Assembly (NCBI GenBank): GCA_930367205.1
Contig: OV884009.1
Coordinates: forward strand, 122,396,639 to 122,460,638
DNA length: 64,000 nt
Origin: Acanthosoma haemorrhoidale
Taxonomy: Eukaryota; Arthropoda; Insecta; Hemiptera; Acanthosomatidae
Direction of reading: 5' to 3'
The number at the start of each line of letters is the position of its first letter. Within the stretch, counting starts at the first letter, position 1. The notes below the pieces were generated by a model. The model was given only the letters and a program-made list of their open reading frames with translations. It was not told the DNA's origin and did no database searches. Position numbers and translations under genes: made by a program. Shown piece by piece: positions 30,669-42,090 of this stretch.

Positions 30669-31808
30669 ATGTCTCTAGTAGACAGACTCAATACTATTAG
30701 ACAAGTTGACTCTGACGAGACTAACACAGAAATGGAGCACGAAAAGGTAAAGAATAGCGATTGTACGTTCATTCCGATCTATAACGGAAAGACAGAGAAC
30801 CTCATATTATATATCGATAATGTAACTTACCTGATGACGAGGTTTTGCCAATATGACAACCCGAATAGGTTAAGAAATGAGGATCTCATACTCATGTGTG
30901 CTAAAACGAAACTGGAGGGAAACGCAAAAATCGCTACGTTCGATAAACAATTCACCTCGGTTACAGAATTGCTGGGATTCCTTAGGCTACATTATCAAGA
31001 TAACCGGTCCATTTGTCAATTAGCAAGGGAAATATCCAACATGAAACCTAAACATAATGAGAACCCCATTCACTATATAGAAAGACTGCAGATAAAACGG
31101 TGCGACCTTTATTCCCGAATATATACGGATAGTGAGATAAGGGACAAGGAGCAAGAAATTGCGCGTTATGATAATGATATAAGCCAAGAGGCTGTAAAAA
31201 ACCTGCACCCAACAGTAGCTATATTCCTGCAGAACAGTCGTCACCGGACATTGAATGATTTATATAACCTCTTGAGAAAAGAAGCTTTGTTTGTGGTAGA
31301 GTCGGTTTATGGAAACCAAGTGTTTAATAAAGAATCGAACGAAGAAAAAAGACAATATAATAGACCAATTAAAAGACCACAATATCAACAGAAACCTCAT
31401 GGCAATTAAAAAGGAAATAATTTCAATCCCACCTATCAGAGACAGCAATATGCGCCGCAACCACAATATCAACCGCGTTATAATGATCATTATAATTATA
31501 ATTATAATAACTACGCTCAACGACCCCAACAATATTATAACTACCAACAACAATGGACGCCTCAGGCACAACAGAACTATTTTAACCAACCACAACAAAA
31601 GCAACCAACAAACAACCAACAAATTCCGAATTACCCGCAAACGGTGTCCATGCGGACAGCTAGTGACAGAGCGCATCATGTAGAGGATGACAAGGATAGG
31701 GTAATACAAGAACTCCAAGAGAGAATAAATCGTCTAGAGAATTATTTTTTAGATCCAGGACAGTTACAAGACGATCCACCCCCCTTAGAAGACAGGGAAC
31801 AATTCTAG
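30669..31808 (+). pseudogene. Element C gag (one nonsense codon)
   Basis: It starts MSLVDRLNTIRQVDSDETN. The capsid region contains FIPIYNGKTENLILYIDNV, CQLAREISNMKPKHNENP and a KNLHPTVAIFLQNSRHRTL block, as in gypsy-type errantivirus gags, which lack CCHC knuckles. A TAA at 31407-31409 interrupts, after which the same frame continues as a Gln/Asn/Tyr-rich basic tail and ends near DPPPLEDREQF (31808). One stop in 380 codons means recent decay. The minus copy shares the tail (58518-58784). Confidence 0.82.
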
Positions 31809-31880
31809 ACAAAAACTATAGTTAATAAAAATAAAGGTTCAGGTAACAAACAAAATAAGGCGACCAGGCAATGTGAAGAA

Positions 31881-32790
31881 TTGCATTATGCAAATGACCT
31901 ACCTTATATCTTGGACTTCAAGAACAACAGGTGGCTAGTTGATACAGGGGCGACGAAGAATTATATACACCCAGAAGCGGTGAAGAAACATGGGTTCAAA
32001 TTGGAAAAAAAAGAATTTTCCATTAAGACACCTACGGGTTACGACGAAGGCAATTCGAGAGTAAAGGTAAACATTAAAAATGCATTGGGCATAGATCAAA
32101 TGATCGAATTTTTGGTTTACCCCTTTTCAAATAGGTTCGACATCTTGTTGGGATTCGAAACAATGAGAGACTTAAAAATGAAAATATGCTGTACGGAAAA
32201 TCACATAGTGATCGGGGACAACATATTCAAATTTAAGGACTCAAAAAATGAATTAAACCTCATGCATAACGAAAAAGAAATAAAAAATGCATTAAGAACG
32301 AAACATATACCATTAAAATTGGAAAATAAATTGGTAAAAATAATCTCCGACAATGGGGAAATAATAAAGAAAGAAGACGAAAGGCTTCAAGCAACCAACC
32401 TAATAAAGCATCGGATTAGTACCAAGAATAATGACCCAATATATACAAGGAATTACAGGTACCCTGAGCAGTTTAAGGTTCAAATCAAAGAGGAAGTACG
32501 AAAATTGTTAAGGGATGGAATAATCAGGAAAAGCAATTCACCTTACAACTCGCCACTATGGATAGTGCCGAAAAAGGTGGATGCTAGTGGGATTAAGAAA
32601 GTGAGAATGGTCATAGACTACCGCAAACTTAATCAGCAAACCACGAATGATAAATTCCCCTTACCAAATATCGAAGACGTACTAAACAGACTCAAAGGAG
32701 CGAAGTACTTAACAACAATCGACTTTAAATCAGGGTTCCATCAGATCCCGATGGATGAAGGGTCGATTCCGAAAACAGCATTTAGCATCA
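31881..32790 (+). CDS. Element C protease and N-terminal RT (truncated)
   Basis: Protease: NNRWLVDTGATKNYIHPE with closing motif FDILLGFETMRDL. RT: IYTRNYRYPEQF, NSPYNSPLWIVPKK, RMVIDYRKLNQQT, LTTIDFKSGFHQIPM, TAFSI. The frame is open for over 300 codons, then runs into segment R at about 32791 and ends at 32825. The catalytic YxDD box, thumb and RNase H are missing, so there is no polymerase activity. Confidence 0.85.
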
Positions 32791-32969
32791 GAAATGTTTT
32801 TTTGTGCGATAGAATACGATTTTAAAAAGAATAAAAAAAATAATTTTTTTTCTTTTATTATTTTCATTTAATAATGAAAATAATACCAATCGGATGACTT
32901 ATAAACTTTAGAAAGTTTATACAAAAAGACTATTACTATAATCAGTAAACCTAGTACAGCCCATGGAAT
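32791..32969 (+). repeat. Segment R, short copy in element C (plus)
   Basis: It starts within the RDVFC coding part (read here as RNVFLCDR after a T-run shift) and carries the perfect hairpin TATTATTTTCATT-TAAT-AATGAAAATAATA (about 32858-32886). It ends at CCCATGGAA. It occupies the place of RT motifs 4-7 plus RNase H. Confidence 0.75.
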
Positions 32970-34243
32970 CACTTATAAAAAAAATATTTGAGAAAAATAG
33001 ATACATATTACAAATTAATAATGTCAAAAGATTGGATGAATTACTATTGGAAGTATTACAACCAGACAAGGTATACGGTATATACTGCCAAACAGATTTT
33101 AAAACATTGAACGAAATTTATGAAGATTACTTTAAACGAATACAAAAATTAATTGAAAAGGAATATAAAACAGTGAAACTTAAGAGGTATTTCCTGTTGT
33201 GTGAAGACATTACCGAGTTAAGTGACCAACAACAAGCGATCTTGGATTACCACTACGGTAAGACTTGTCATCGTGGTATTTTGGAAACTTATAACCAATT
33301 GAAAAGAAAGATTTACTTTCCAAACATGAAGGACAAGATCACAGAAATCATAAACCAATGCGATATTTGTAAAACAAATAAGTATGACAGAAACCTGATA
33401 CAATGCAAATTGATGCTAACACCAACTCCTAATAAACCATTCCAGGAAATAATGATGGATTTGTTACAGTTTGATAATAGGATAATATTTACAACCATCG
33501 ATACATTCTCGAAACGCCTATATGCCCAGGTTATTAATAACAAAAATGCCTTAACCATTTGCCAAAGCTTAGAACAATATATCAGTCTATACCCTATACC
33601 GGAGCGTATTTGCGCAGACCACGGTAAGGAATTTAATAATATTTTGGTCCAGCAATTTTGCAAAGCCACGGATATAACGATCCATTATACCAGCACAAAT
33701 CATTCTAATTCACTAGGAATCCTGAATAAATGTCACGCAACGCTAAACGAAATCATGCGAATAAATATTAATCAGAATAAGAAAATCAAATTTGAAAGGA
33801 TTGTACAAACAAGTATGATAGCCTATAACAACACCCTAAACCAAAATTTAAAACTAACTCCAAACGAAATTACTTTTGGAAAAACAAGAGATACATATGA
33901 AACTGACGACATACAGGCAACATATATCAATGATTATTTTCAAAAATTAAAGAACTTGCACAACACAGTCAAGGAAAAGATAGAATACATAAAAGGAACA
34001 AGAAACGAAAAACTGAATCAAAGTCGTGAGGAACCTCCTGAGCTTAACTCAGAAGAATTTATTAAGACACCGAGGATAAAACCAAAAAAATATCCGTTGT
34101 ATAATAGAATAAAAGTAGGCAACACCCACATCAACAATGTCAAAAGACCTAATAGACAGAGGAAGAAATATTTTATTGCGAAAAGCGACAATGACACGGA
34201 CACTCATCGAGATCCAGGTCCCAGTAGCCGCAGTAGTATCTAA
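32963..34243 (+). CDS. Element C integrase, catalytic Glu replaced by Asn
   Basis: 426 open residues; the ATG itself lies in segment R (CCATGGAA). The linker is followed by the HHCC finger (YHYGKTCHRG ... CDICKTNKYDR), then the first Asp in IMMDLLQFD and the second in CADHGKEFNN. At the 36th residue after it, where the catalytic Glu belongs, the codon is AAT (33725-33727, GILNKCHATL). The C-terminal barrel follows (YPLYNRIKVGNTHINNVKRP) and a RDPGPSS tail. The minus copy has Asn at the same place. Confidence 0.85.
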   Translation: MESLIKKIFEKNRYILQINNVKRLDELLLEVLQPDKVYGIYCQTDFKTLNEIYEDYFKRIQKLIEKEYKTVKLKRYFLLCEDITELSDQQQAILDYHYGKTCHRGILETYNQLKRKIYFPNMKDKITEIINQCDICKTNKYDRNLIQCKLMLTPTPNKPFQEIMMDLLQFDNRIIFTTIDTFSKRLYAQVINNKNALTICQSLEQYISLYPIPERICADHGKEFNNILVQQFCKATDITIHYTSTNHSNSLGILNKCHATLNEIMRININQNKKIKFERIVQTSMIAYNNTLNQNLKLTPNEITFGKTRDTYETDDIQATYINDYFQKLKNLHNTVKEKIEYIKGTRNEKLNQSREEPPELNSEEFIKTPRIKPKKYPLYNRIKVGNTHINNVKRPNRQRKKYFIAKSDNDTDTHRDPGPSSRSSI

Positions 34244-35473
34244 AAGGCAAATTTAGTATATGCTTTAATATTGATTATTCACTAAATTGGTTTATAATTG
34301 ATATAATGATGAGAACATTTTAACTACTGGCTTTGCCACTAGATGATTCAAGGTGTTCAAGATTGTTTAACCGTTCTTTGAGGATAGCTGTAGATCGGAA
34401 TGAAAGTACGAAGTTGCTTTAAAATTCTTAAGTTAGTTGTGTGCTTTTCATTTCACTCACGTATACATCAGAAGGGATTACTTTAATTCCATTTAAAACA
34501 ACTGCCTACAGATCCTAAAGTACAAAGAATCTGTTATTTAGGGATTATAGCAAATTTAGAATTAGGCTATTTTTATTTTTAAGGATTAAGTTGTTTACCG
34601 CTTAAGAATTAAAAGTCAAATCATTGCACTCCTCGAGGATCAAACTGGGAGATGTTTAAGCCTTTACATCTAATCAGCTTTTTGAAGTTAAATATTTACT
34701 TGTAGTTTGAAGGATTATTACCTAAGTCAACAGCTATTAAGCATGGAACTAATTGTTAATTGTTTATTTTCCATATAATCTAACTATAATAAAAGAATAA
34801 TTATCCATATGTATAATTAAGTAAGAACTATTAATTATAAGTGGAACAAACCCTTCCATTACAATGTAACCATGAAATATTTCTAGAATATATTCTGAGC
34901 AACAAGTTAACTTGTAATTAATATTTTATATATATTAACCGGTTAACGAGATATAATTTAAGGAACTAATAATTTTAATTATTCTTGTCTACGTATAAAT
35001 GATTGAATAATTAATGGAGTTATTTTCTAGTATTTAAGCGTTTACCAATGTTATAAGAATAAAGCATATTAATATTGATTTAATAAGAAAATGTTATTTT
35101 AATTTTTGTATTTATAATTTTGATTCATTAAGACTAGGAACTGATAATAGTAATTTTCATTTCATATTGTCTATATTAGTAATGCCATATCAAATACTGT
35201 AATGTGCCATTTACTAAAACTTTTGATACAGTTTATATAAGAGAGTTTCTTTAATACTTTATCAAATCGAGGAACCAATAAAAATACTATGTTAAGTATA
35301 ATTTCCTCTTACATTTTAAGTTACTTTTGATAAAATTTTATGTTCACTTTATGCCCTTTTGTAAAAATTATTATACCTCTGTAAGAACAACTATGAATGC
35401 TCTGGGTATGTCAAAATCTTTGAAAGTAAGATTAGATTCTTTCTTTTTTTATGCTTAATCTTCGGGAGGGAGG
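34244..35473 (+). other. Element C env/3' region, no ORF left
   Basis: 1.2 kb of AT-rich sequence between integrase and the polypurine tract (CGGGAGGGAGG, 35463-35473). In the minus copy this position holds an env-like remnant, but here I see no comparable reading frame. It is either fully decayed or replaced. Confidence 0.55.
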
Positions 35474-35689
35474 AGTTAAAGGTCAACAATTAATCCCAAA
35501 CATTGGTTAAACCAGGATTAGACTCCCCCTATATAGCCTACGGCTCTCGCTCTCATTCTTTCTTTGTTAGTCATGCGATTCACTTAAGTATTCACAGTTG
35601 TTCAATTATATTTCTTCTAAACCCAGTGTAGTGTACTTTGAATAAAGAAACTTTTTAAAAACATCTCTCGCTTTGCTTGTGATTTAACT
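35474..35689 (+). repeat. Element C 3' LTR
   Basis: 216 bp, AGTTAAAGG...GATTTAACT; matches 30149-30372. Confidence 0.9.
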
Positions 35690-35825
35690 ATATGTTATCT
35701 GTATATATGTGTAATACCGATAGATAAAGGTATCTTGGAATAAATAAAGCAGTCTTGTAACAACGTTCTACGTGTTCTTATTACCAACCTTTCTTAGATT
35801 GTAATTCAATAAACATTAACTTATA

Positions 35826-37764
35826 AATAAAAATATAAATCTATCGATCGATACATACAAATGTTCACCTCCCTTATCCGGTGGCCACGCCTCTTACGCT
35901 ATATTCCAATAAATAAGACAATATACTCATAGAACTTTTTCTGGATGTCGCTAACTTGTTAAATATACTTGGTTTCATTACTCTATCTAACTGTGAGGGT
36001 ACTGCATGGGCGTAAAATTGTAACACAATAAAATTAATTAAGATAAATCTAATGTATTCTCCTACAACCAAATATACTTTTTGCTACCTCATCGAAAACG
36101 TTTTTTAACTATTTCTAGTCAAATCTCTTCTTCCCAATCACTACCTTCATCTGCTTTTATTTCTTCATCTTTCCTTTGTATATAATTTGTTCTTTCTCAT
36201 AACTCTTGGTATTTTTGCATCTTTTCAGCTACTACCTTAAGCAAATTGTCATCCGGGGACACCAGTTTTCTTTTCTCATCAAACAATAAGACGTCTGGGC
36301 TATTATTTCAAACCGTGTGGTGAGGACTGATAAGATGACTCCAGTAAATAGTAATATTACTCCCTGATGTTAATTGTTGCTGTATGATATGGATAGTGGT
36401 AGAACGGCTGCTTAACAAGTTCATCTTCCTTGCTCTATCCCTTGAAGAAAATTTTAAAGATGCATAATAATGTCTTTGCATATACTCCCTCGCCCCGGGA
36501 AGCTTGACTCGACAGCCTGGATTTATCCATATTATTTTTTTTTCTGATTTTTGCATTACATTGCTTGTGAGATAAGGAAAATAATTAATAAATAATAGGA
36601 AAGCAATCTTGATGTTTATATTAATTTGATTATGGGTGATATCTACTTCCATAATTTTATTATTTATTTCTTTTAACCATTGATTTATAGCTACCAGCTT
36701 TCAATGAGTAATTTCATACTTTTATTATTACTGCACTGAATATTTTATTATTTTTAACATAAGTCGTTTAACCTAAATAAACTGAAAATTCCACTGACCC
36801 ATTAGCTGCACAATTTGGTATACAATTCACTTCCAATGATAAGCTTTTGTAAAGAAGGGAAAGGAAATTGTGATCTAAAAATGTAGATATATTCTTCTAT
36901 TTTGCGTCCTAACACATGGTCCGATGACAGGGAATGTTTAATGATTAGCAAAATAACCTGGACAGATTCTATGGTGACAAGTGAAAGAATTGTCTATGCT
37001 GAAGGTTATAGCTGATTGTAAACCAGCAGCCCAGATGGAACCAAAAGGAAATTTGTGGGGACTGTACATAATGGTCTATAAATTTAATAAGTTACACTAC
37101 TCCAGAATTAAACATATTTACACATGAAATAAATAATGATACAAAAAAAGTGATCACCCGGTGAGAACAACTATCATTAAAACTAATAAAAATAATTATT
37201 AGTACCATATGAAATTAATTATTCAAAGTTTATTGTCTGTTAATTGGCTAATTTAAATGAATTAAGTATTTTAGATAACATATATGTCCCAAAGAAATCG
37301 ACGTATGTGGCGTGTTCAATTTCGTCTCCATCCGAAGATACTAGTCCAGCTGATGCTTACCCTATCTCCCAACTGGAAATAGGAACGGGTCCATCAGACT
37401 GTTGGTGTCCACAGACTCTGAGGAGCCATCAATGCTAATATCCTCTCTCCAGGGCTGTCTATTATGGGACTTACTCGATATGAGGCAATTTGGGAGAGTG
37501 ACTTTTCCCCAAACACGGAACACACCACATTCAATTACCGCACATATATAAATAAAACATAAGTGCAAAATAATAATAAATTCAAAACATAAAGAAATGA
37601 TGTGAATCGTCAACATGAACAATTAGCTTTTTTTTAGAATGTCCCATTTCCACGGCACCTTTTGATTATTTTCGTTCCCGCAAAATCATGTGGAGCGAAT
37701 ATTCGCCTGTTCTTGGAGTACCGAAGCCTACAATAAAACTTTTATTAAAAATCGCTTTGAAATA
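35826..37764. other. Unassigned intergenic sequence
   Basis: No supported gene. On the minus strand (36660-36120) broken frames carry an acidic stretch (KRKLVSPDDNLLKVVAEKMQ; EEIKADEGSDWEEEI) that could be a decayed element tail or exon; I cannot place it. A short plus ORF (37244-37438) has no recognisable features. Confidence 0.4.
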
Positions 37765-37769
37765 TTTAC

Positions 37770-37963
37770 TGTTTGGATATTGTATATTTGAGAATATGGT
37801 GACAACACTGTTGTTACCTTTTTGTATGGTTATATGTTGTTGTGATCAAGGCTGTCAGTGTTTTGAGTCTTAGTTGCCATAATCTGTTGTGATGTAATTA
37901 TGATTAATAAATGTGAATACAAATGTAACAGTTTTGTTTATTCAATAATAGCCACACAAAACA
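37770..37963 (+). repeat. Element H 5' LTR
   Basis: 194 bp, TGTTTGGATATTG...ACACAAAACA. AATAAATG is in the R region. Confidence 0.9.
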
Positions 37964-37982
37964 TGGCGCAGTCTATAAAGTG
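37964..37982 (+). promoter_or_regulatory. Element H primer-binding site
   Basis: TGGCGCAGTCTATAAAGTG follows the LTR; element I has TGGCGCAGTCGGTAGGAC. The shared TGGCGCAGTC supports a common tRNA primer, not identified here. Confidence 0.65.
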
Positions 37983-38027
37983 AAGTTATTCGGAGTGTAA
38001 TTAAAGTATAACAATTAACCGTGTGCG

Positions 38028-38900
38028 ATGGAGTTCAATAAACCGTGTATTTTAAACCTTTCAACAGGAAATGTGGCAAATAATTTTTGGCTCAAGGAGG
38101 AGACTGTAAATAAATCAAGAGAAGTTCAAGTAGACAGACTTAAAAACTTAATGGGGTCCTAGGCTTTGAAGGTTTACATGTCCATCACTACGACAGCCTG
38201 TGATAGAGAATCTGACGAATATTGGCCGTGCTTGAACAACATTGTATTCCAAAGAAAAATGAAAAAATGGAGGTATTTAAATTTTTTAGTAGGAGGCAAG
38301 GTGCAAACGAGTCTTTTGAACATTTCTATGCGGAACTGAAGTCTCTCATTTCTTCCTGTGAGTTTGGGGAAGAAGAAGATAAGCTTCTCAAGGCGCAAAT
38401 TGTTTTGGGCGTCAATTCTGCCTCGACCCGTGAACGCTTGTTGCGTGAATATCCCTCGTTGAATAAAACAGTTGCCTTTTGCAAATCTGTGGAGATAGCA
38501 GCCGACAACTTGCGAGTAATCAAGGAACAAGAAGATCAACAGCAGCTAGAGGTCTTCAAGTTGGTGAGGAGTAACAATCACCAGTCTGTAAATAATAATT
38601 ATGTTGATAAGCCAGTACTAAATAAGGATTTGTTGAATAAGTCTGGAAATAGGAGTAAATTTCTTGATTGTCACGTTGTGGGCAGAAAAACTCAACGAAT
38701 CGTTGCCCTGCGTTTGGCCAAAAGTGTTACAAATGCAATAAAATTGGGCATTGGGCTACAGTGTGTGGTAGAGGTGTGAAAAAAGTTGAAAATGTGGGTG
38801 TTTCTGATCACAATGAGGCATTTGATGATTTAGGCATTGGTTCCATTAAAGTAAATCTAATAAATAAAAACAAAACTGTGAATGGTTGGAAAATATAGAA
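38028..38900 (+). pseudogene. Element H gag with CCHC knuckles, frameshifted
   Basis: It starts MEFNKPCILNLSTGN. A stop at about 38160 is followed by the main frame (38222 onward): VLEQHCIPKKNEKMEVFKFF, GESFEHFYAELKSL-type wording (NESFEHFYAELKSLISSCEF), and LLREYPSLNKTVAFCKSVE. Another shift near 38665 leads to CPAFGQKCYKCNKIGHWATVC, the second zinc knuckle; the first is damaged. The wording parallels the gag of element I (CIPKK, ESFDDFITDLKKL). Confidence 0.8.
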
Positions 38901-39083
38901 ATTAACGGAAAATTAATTTTGTTCAAATTAGATACTGGCGCCGAAACCAATATTATATCATTGCATTTGCTAAAAAAGGAGTTAGGCATGAGCAACTCTG
39001 ATGTTTCCAATACTAGCACTGTGTTGGAGGCATTTGGGGGGTTCAAAATAAAACCTATTGGTGCAATTAAGTTGAAAATTAGC
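38886..39083 (+). pseudogene. Element H protease, N-terminal part
   Basis: IEINGKLILFKLDTGAETNIIS gives the retropepsin active site. About 40 residues later the sequence jumps to RNase H, so the C-terminal lobe and all of RT are deleted. Confidence 0.78.
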
Positions 39084-39450
39084 TGATGCTGGTAAGGATG
39101 CCCTGGGTTGTGCACTTTTTCAAGAAGGTAGACCTATCCTCTTTGCTAGTAGGCCATTGACAGATTGTGAATGCAATTATGCTCAGATTGAAAGGGAAAT
39201 GCTTGCTGTTGTTTTCGCGTTCACCAAGTTCCACAAATATGTATATGGTCATTCCAGTGTTACAGTTTTTTGTGATCATTTGCCACTGACATCTATTTTT
39301 ACAAAGGATATAAGTAAGATAGTTAACAATCAAATAAAACGAATGAGATTGAAATTGTTGCCACATCAGTTTGAATTAAAGTATCTATTAAAGTGCCCGG
39401 AAAATTCATGTATATCGCAGATTTTTTATCTCGTAATTTTGTCAAATCTG
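39084..39450 (+). pseudogene. Element H RNase H
   Basis: ADAGKDALGCALFQEGRP, then FASRPLTDCECNYAQIEREM, FCDHLPLTSIF and MRLKLLPHQFELKY: the standard gypsy RNase H order. A frameshift near 39395 separates the end of the domain (GKFMYIADFLSR, other frame). Confidence 0.82.
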
Positions 39451-40877
39451 ACCTTGATGATGACCCATCTATGCTGGAGAGAGTGCATTCTTTGGGAGCC
39501 AAAATCAATTTTACGGATGAAAAATACTCTAAGTTTGTAGCTGAAACCCATCAGGATCCGTCTCTTTCACAAATAACTGAGTTCTATCGTAATGATTGGC
39601 CGTCAAAATTAGAATCCACTGTAGCTCCCGAAGTGGTTCATTTTTATAAATTTTGTAATGATATATGTGAAGAAAATGGTTTATTATATTTAGAGAATAG
39701 GTTGATTGTTCCGGTTGCATTGAGGCGGTTTATCCTGGATCTCTTGCATGAGACCCATTTAGGTTTAAACAAAATAAAGAACACAGTTAAGAGTTTTTTT
39801 TATTGGCCAGGGATAATGTCTGATATCGTAGGTTTGGTGTCGGGTTGTATAGTGTGTCAAACATTTCAAAGGAGTAAGATAAAAAAAGAGCTGCTCCCTC
39901 ATGATATTCCGAATATCCCTTTTTATAAGGTTGGGCTTGACATAGCTGAATTCGATAGAAAGAATTTTTTAATCCTTGTTGATTACTACTCCAGATGGGT
40001 GGAAGTAATTCCAATAAAAGATAAATCCAGTTCAACCATCATAATGTCAATTAAGCCAATTTTTGCGAAATTTGGGATTCCTAGGATCATCATTGCAGAC
40101 AACAACCCATTTGGTTCTGCAGAATTTCGAAATTTTGCTCAACAATGGGTGACAGAAATTTAAACAGTAAGCCCTCATTATCCTCAGAGTAATGGTCTCG
40201 CAGAAAAATATGTTGGTATTGTCAAATCTATGTTGAAAAAATGCCAGATTAGCGGCCAAGATTTTAATTTGTGCCTATTAAATTACAGAAGCTCACCAGT
40301 GGCAGGTTTGAATAGTTCTCCTTCTCAATTATTAATGAGTAGGAATCTAAGAACCAAATTACCAATTCGCAATGATGACCTTCTTACAACAAACAGTTCA
40401 TGTAAATAATAATTTTAGTGGTGCGCAAAAACATAAGCAAACACATGTTTATAATAAAGGATCTAAAACTCCTGATAATTTTGTTGCACTACTAAGTTAC
40501 TTACTAAGTTATGGGCTCAAGGGAACATTGTGAAAAAATTAGATTTTCGATCTTATATAGTTGATATTAATGGCAAACGATACAGGAGAAATTCTAGGTT
40601 TATTAGGAAATTTAAGAAACCACTAATGTCTGAGGCAGATTTAAATAGATATAATACAGATTGTAAACCTCTTTAGCTGAAACAAACTATAATGATGATG
40701 ATTTAGAATTTAATGAAAATTGTGATGAAAAACTAAATGAAACTCATGAAAATGATATGCTTGACCAGGAAGCTGCTAATAACGATAGTGGTAATAACCC
40801 TGAAGGTTACCAAACTAGAGCAGGAAGCGGTAAGGCGACCAAAAAGATTTCAAGAGTAAAGATTAGGCCTAATTAGT
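39393..40877 (+). pseudogene. Element H integrase (in-frame stop)
   Basis: HHCC finger HETHLGLNKIKN ... CIVCQTFQRS; first Asp in VGLDIAEFDRKN; second in IIADNNPFGSAEF; then TAA at 40161-40163; the same frame continues PHYPQSNGLAEKYVGIVK with the catalytic Glu present. Further stops and shifts follow. The last readable words are YQTRAGSGKATKKISRVKIR (ending 40877), a basic tail as in element I. Confidence 0.83.
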
Positions 40878-41014
40878 ATCATCCTAAGATTCTAATTGTT
40901 TTATATGTAATTGTAGCTTATATTATTTTCTTGATAATGCTTCCTACAGCTTAATAATTGAAATGTTTTTTGTTTGTTTTTTTAAGTATAATTTGAGAGA
41001 CTTGAAGGGGAGGA

Positions 41015-41209
41015 TGTTTGGTTATTGTATAATTTGAGAATATGGTGACAACACTGTTGTTAACTTTTTGTATGGTTATATGTTGTTGTGATCAAGGCTG
41101 TCATTGTTTTGAGTCTTAGTTGCCATGATCTGTTGTGATGTAATCATGATTAATAAATGGGAATACAAATGTAACAGTTTTGTTTATTCAATAATAGCCA
41201 CACAAAACA
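41015..41209 (+). repeat. Element H 3' LTR
   Basis: 195 bp; about seven differences from the 5' LTR. Preceded by the polypurine tract AAGGGGAGGA (41005-41014). Confidence 0.9.
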
Positions 41210-41813
41210 TTTACAATTGACCTTCAAATTATTAAAATGGTTTTGTTACAACCACAACACTTTCTAGGTATCAAGATCCGGAGAAAGAAAGTTTTTGTGA
41301 TAAAAATGACTTTCGATAGCTTTAAAATCGATTAAATAGATGAAATTTGTAACACAGTTTCACTTGCTGATGAACCTCATGGAGCCCTGATTTCTTCCAA
41401 GGTTTTCTTGTGGCATAATTCCAGTAACCTGTTTCATGACACTTACAGCTCCTTATTTCTTAATTTATTAGTCACATTAGTATTTTAAGAAATGGTTAGA
41501 TAATCAAACTGACGGCGCCACTCAAAGTGTCTAACTAAGCAAAGGAGGATTTATCCTCTTCTGCAACACAACCACGGTTTATCTCCCCCCCCCCTTCCTG
41601 AGGACGAACCTCACACGGGGTAAAAACATAATTTATCTACAATTTACCATGTTATTAACTTCCATTTACACTTGAGAATTTGAGAAAAACAATTGAGGAA
41701 TTTAAAAAAAAGTGGATTTATCCCATTTATAATAGGACGGTGTATGTAATGAAAGACAAATGTTTTCATGGGTTGGTGGTGAAATTGACTGTATTTAAAT
41801 TTTTGGTAGAAAT

Positions 41814-42090
41814 GGAGGGGGAGTGTGACGGCGCAGTGCAGACGGCTGAGGGGGCGTGCCAGCCCCGCCTACCCCCTTCAATATCCACGCCTGTCACCCC
41901 CCTCCCTTAACATCATATCCACTTCCAGTCTTCAATTATGAGCATCTGCAACTCCACTTCCAGGCTGGTGAGTTTCTACCTCTAGTCAACATCAAATAGG
42001 TCTCTTAAATCTGCCAACTTCAGGCCAACCACACAGTTGTTGTTCAATCTTCTTTTCTCCTTCAATCCTTGAAGGAAAGAATCCAGTACA
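41814..42090 (+). other. Possible solo LTR or 3' end of an unidentified LTR element
   Basis: A purine tract (AAATGGAGGGGGAG) is followed by TGTGACGGCGCAGTGCAG, which looks like a polypurine-tract/LTR junction. The preceding 41680-41815 is open. No second copy exists in the window, so this is only a pattern match. Confidence 0.2.

Larger units (their letters stand above)
30149..35689 (+). mobile_element. Errantivirus-like gypsy element C (plus), RT/RNase H deleted
   Basis: It is inserted in the F LTR with an ATAT duplication (30145-30148 and 35690-35693). LTRs run AGTTAAAGG...TTTAACT. Order: primer-binding site, gag without knuckles, protease, first third of RT, segment R, integrase, then 1.2 kb without an ORF where env would be expected, polypurine tract, LTR. 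The gag and integrase style match insect errantiviruses. With RT and RNase H missing, it is non-autonomous. Confidence 0.88.
30101..35821 (+). repeat. Element F solo LTR, split by element C
   Basis: The two halves (30101-30148 and 35690-35821) together reproduce the F LTR seen at 17843-18030, from AGTTAAGTCCAGG to ATTAACT. TATA flanks both ends (30097-30100 and 35822-35825) as the target duplication. No F internal sequence is present, so it is a recombined solo LTR that later received element C. Confidence 0.88.
37770..41209 (+). mobile_element. Gypsy element H (plus), RT deleted
   Basis: LTRs TGTTTGG...CAAAACA with a perfect 5-bp target duplication TTTAC (37765-37769 and 41210-41214). Content: primer-binding site, gag with knuckles, protease start, then a deletion directly into RNase H, then integrase and a basic tail. 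About 3.4 kb remains. The LTRs differ at several positions, so it is older than A or I. It is related to element I (same primer-binding start and integrase style). Confidence 0.9.

Noticed and set aside
31260..31718. Minus-strand hydrophobic ORF (152 codons)
   Set aside because: Complement of the Asn/Gln/Tyr-rich gag tail; apparent membrane segments are a by-product of the antisense frame.
37688..37873. Small plus ORF with Cys-rich end
   Set aside because: Crosses the boundary of the H LTR; an artefact of the insertion.
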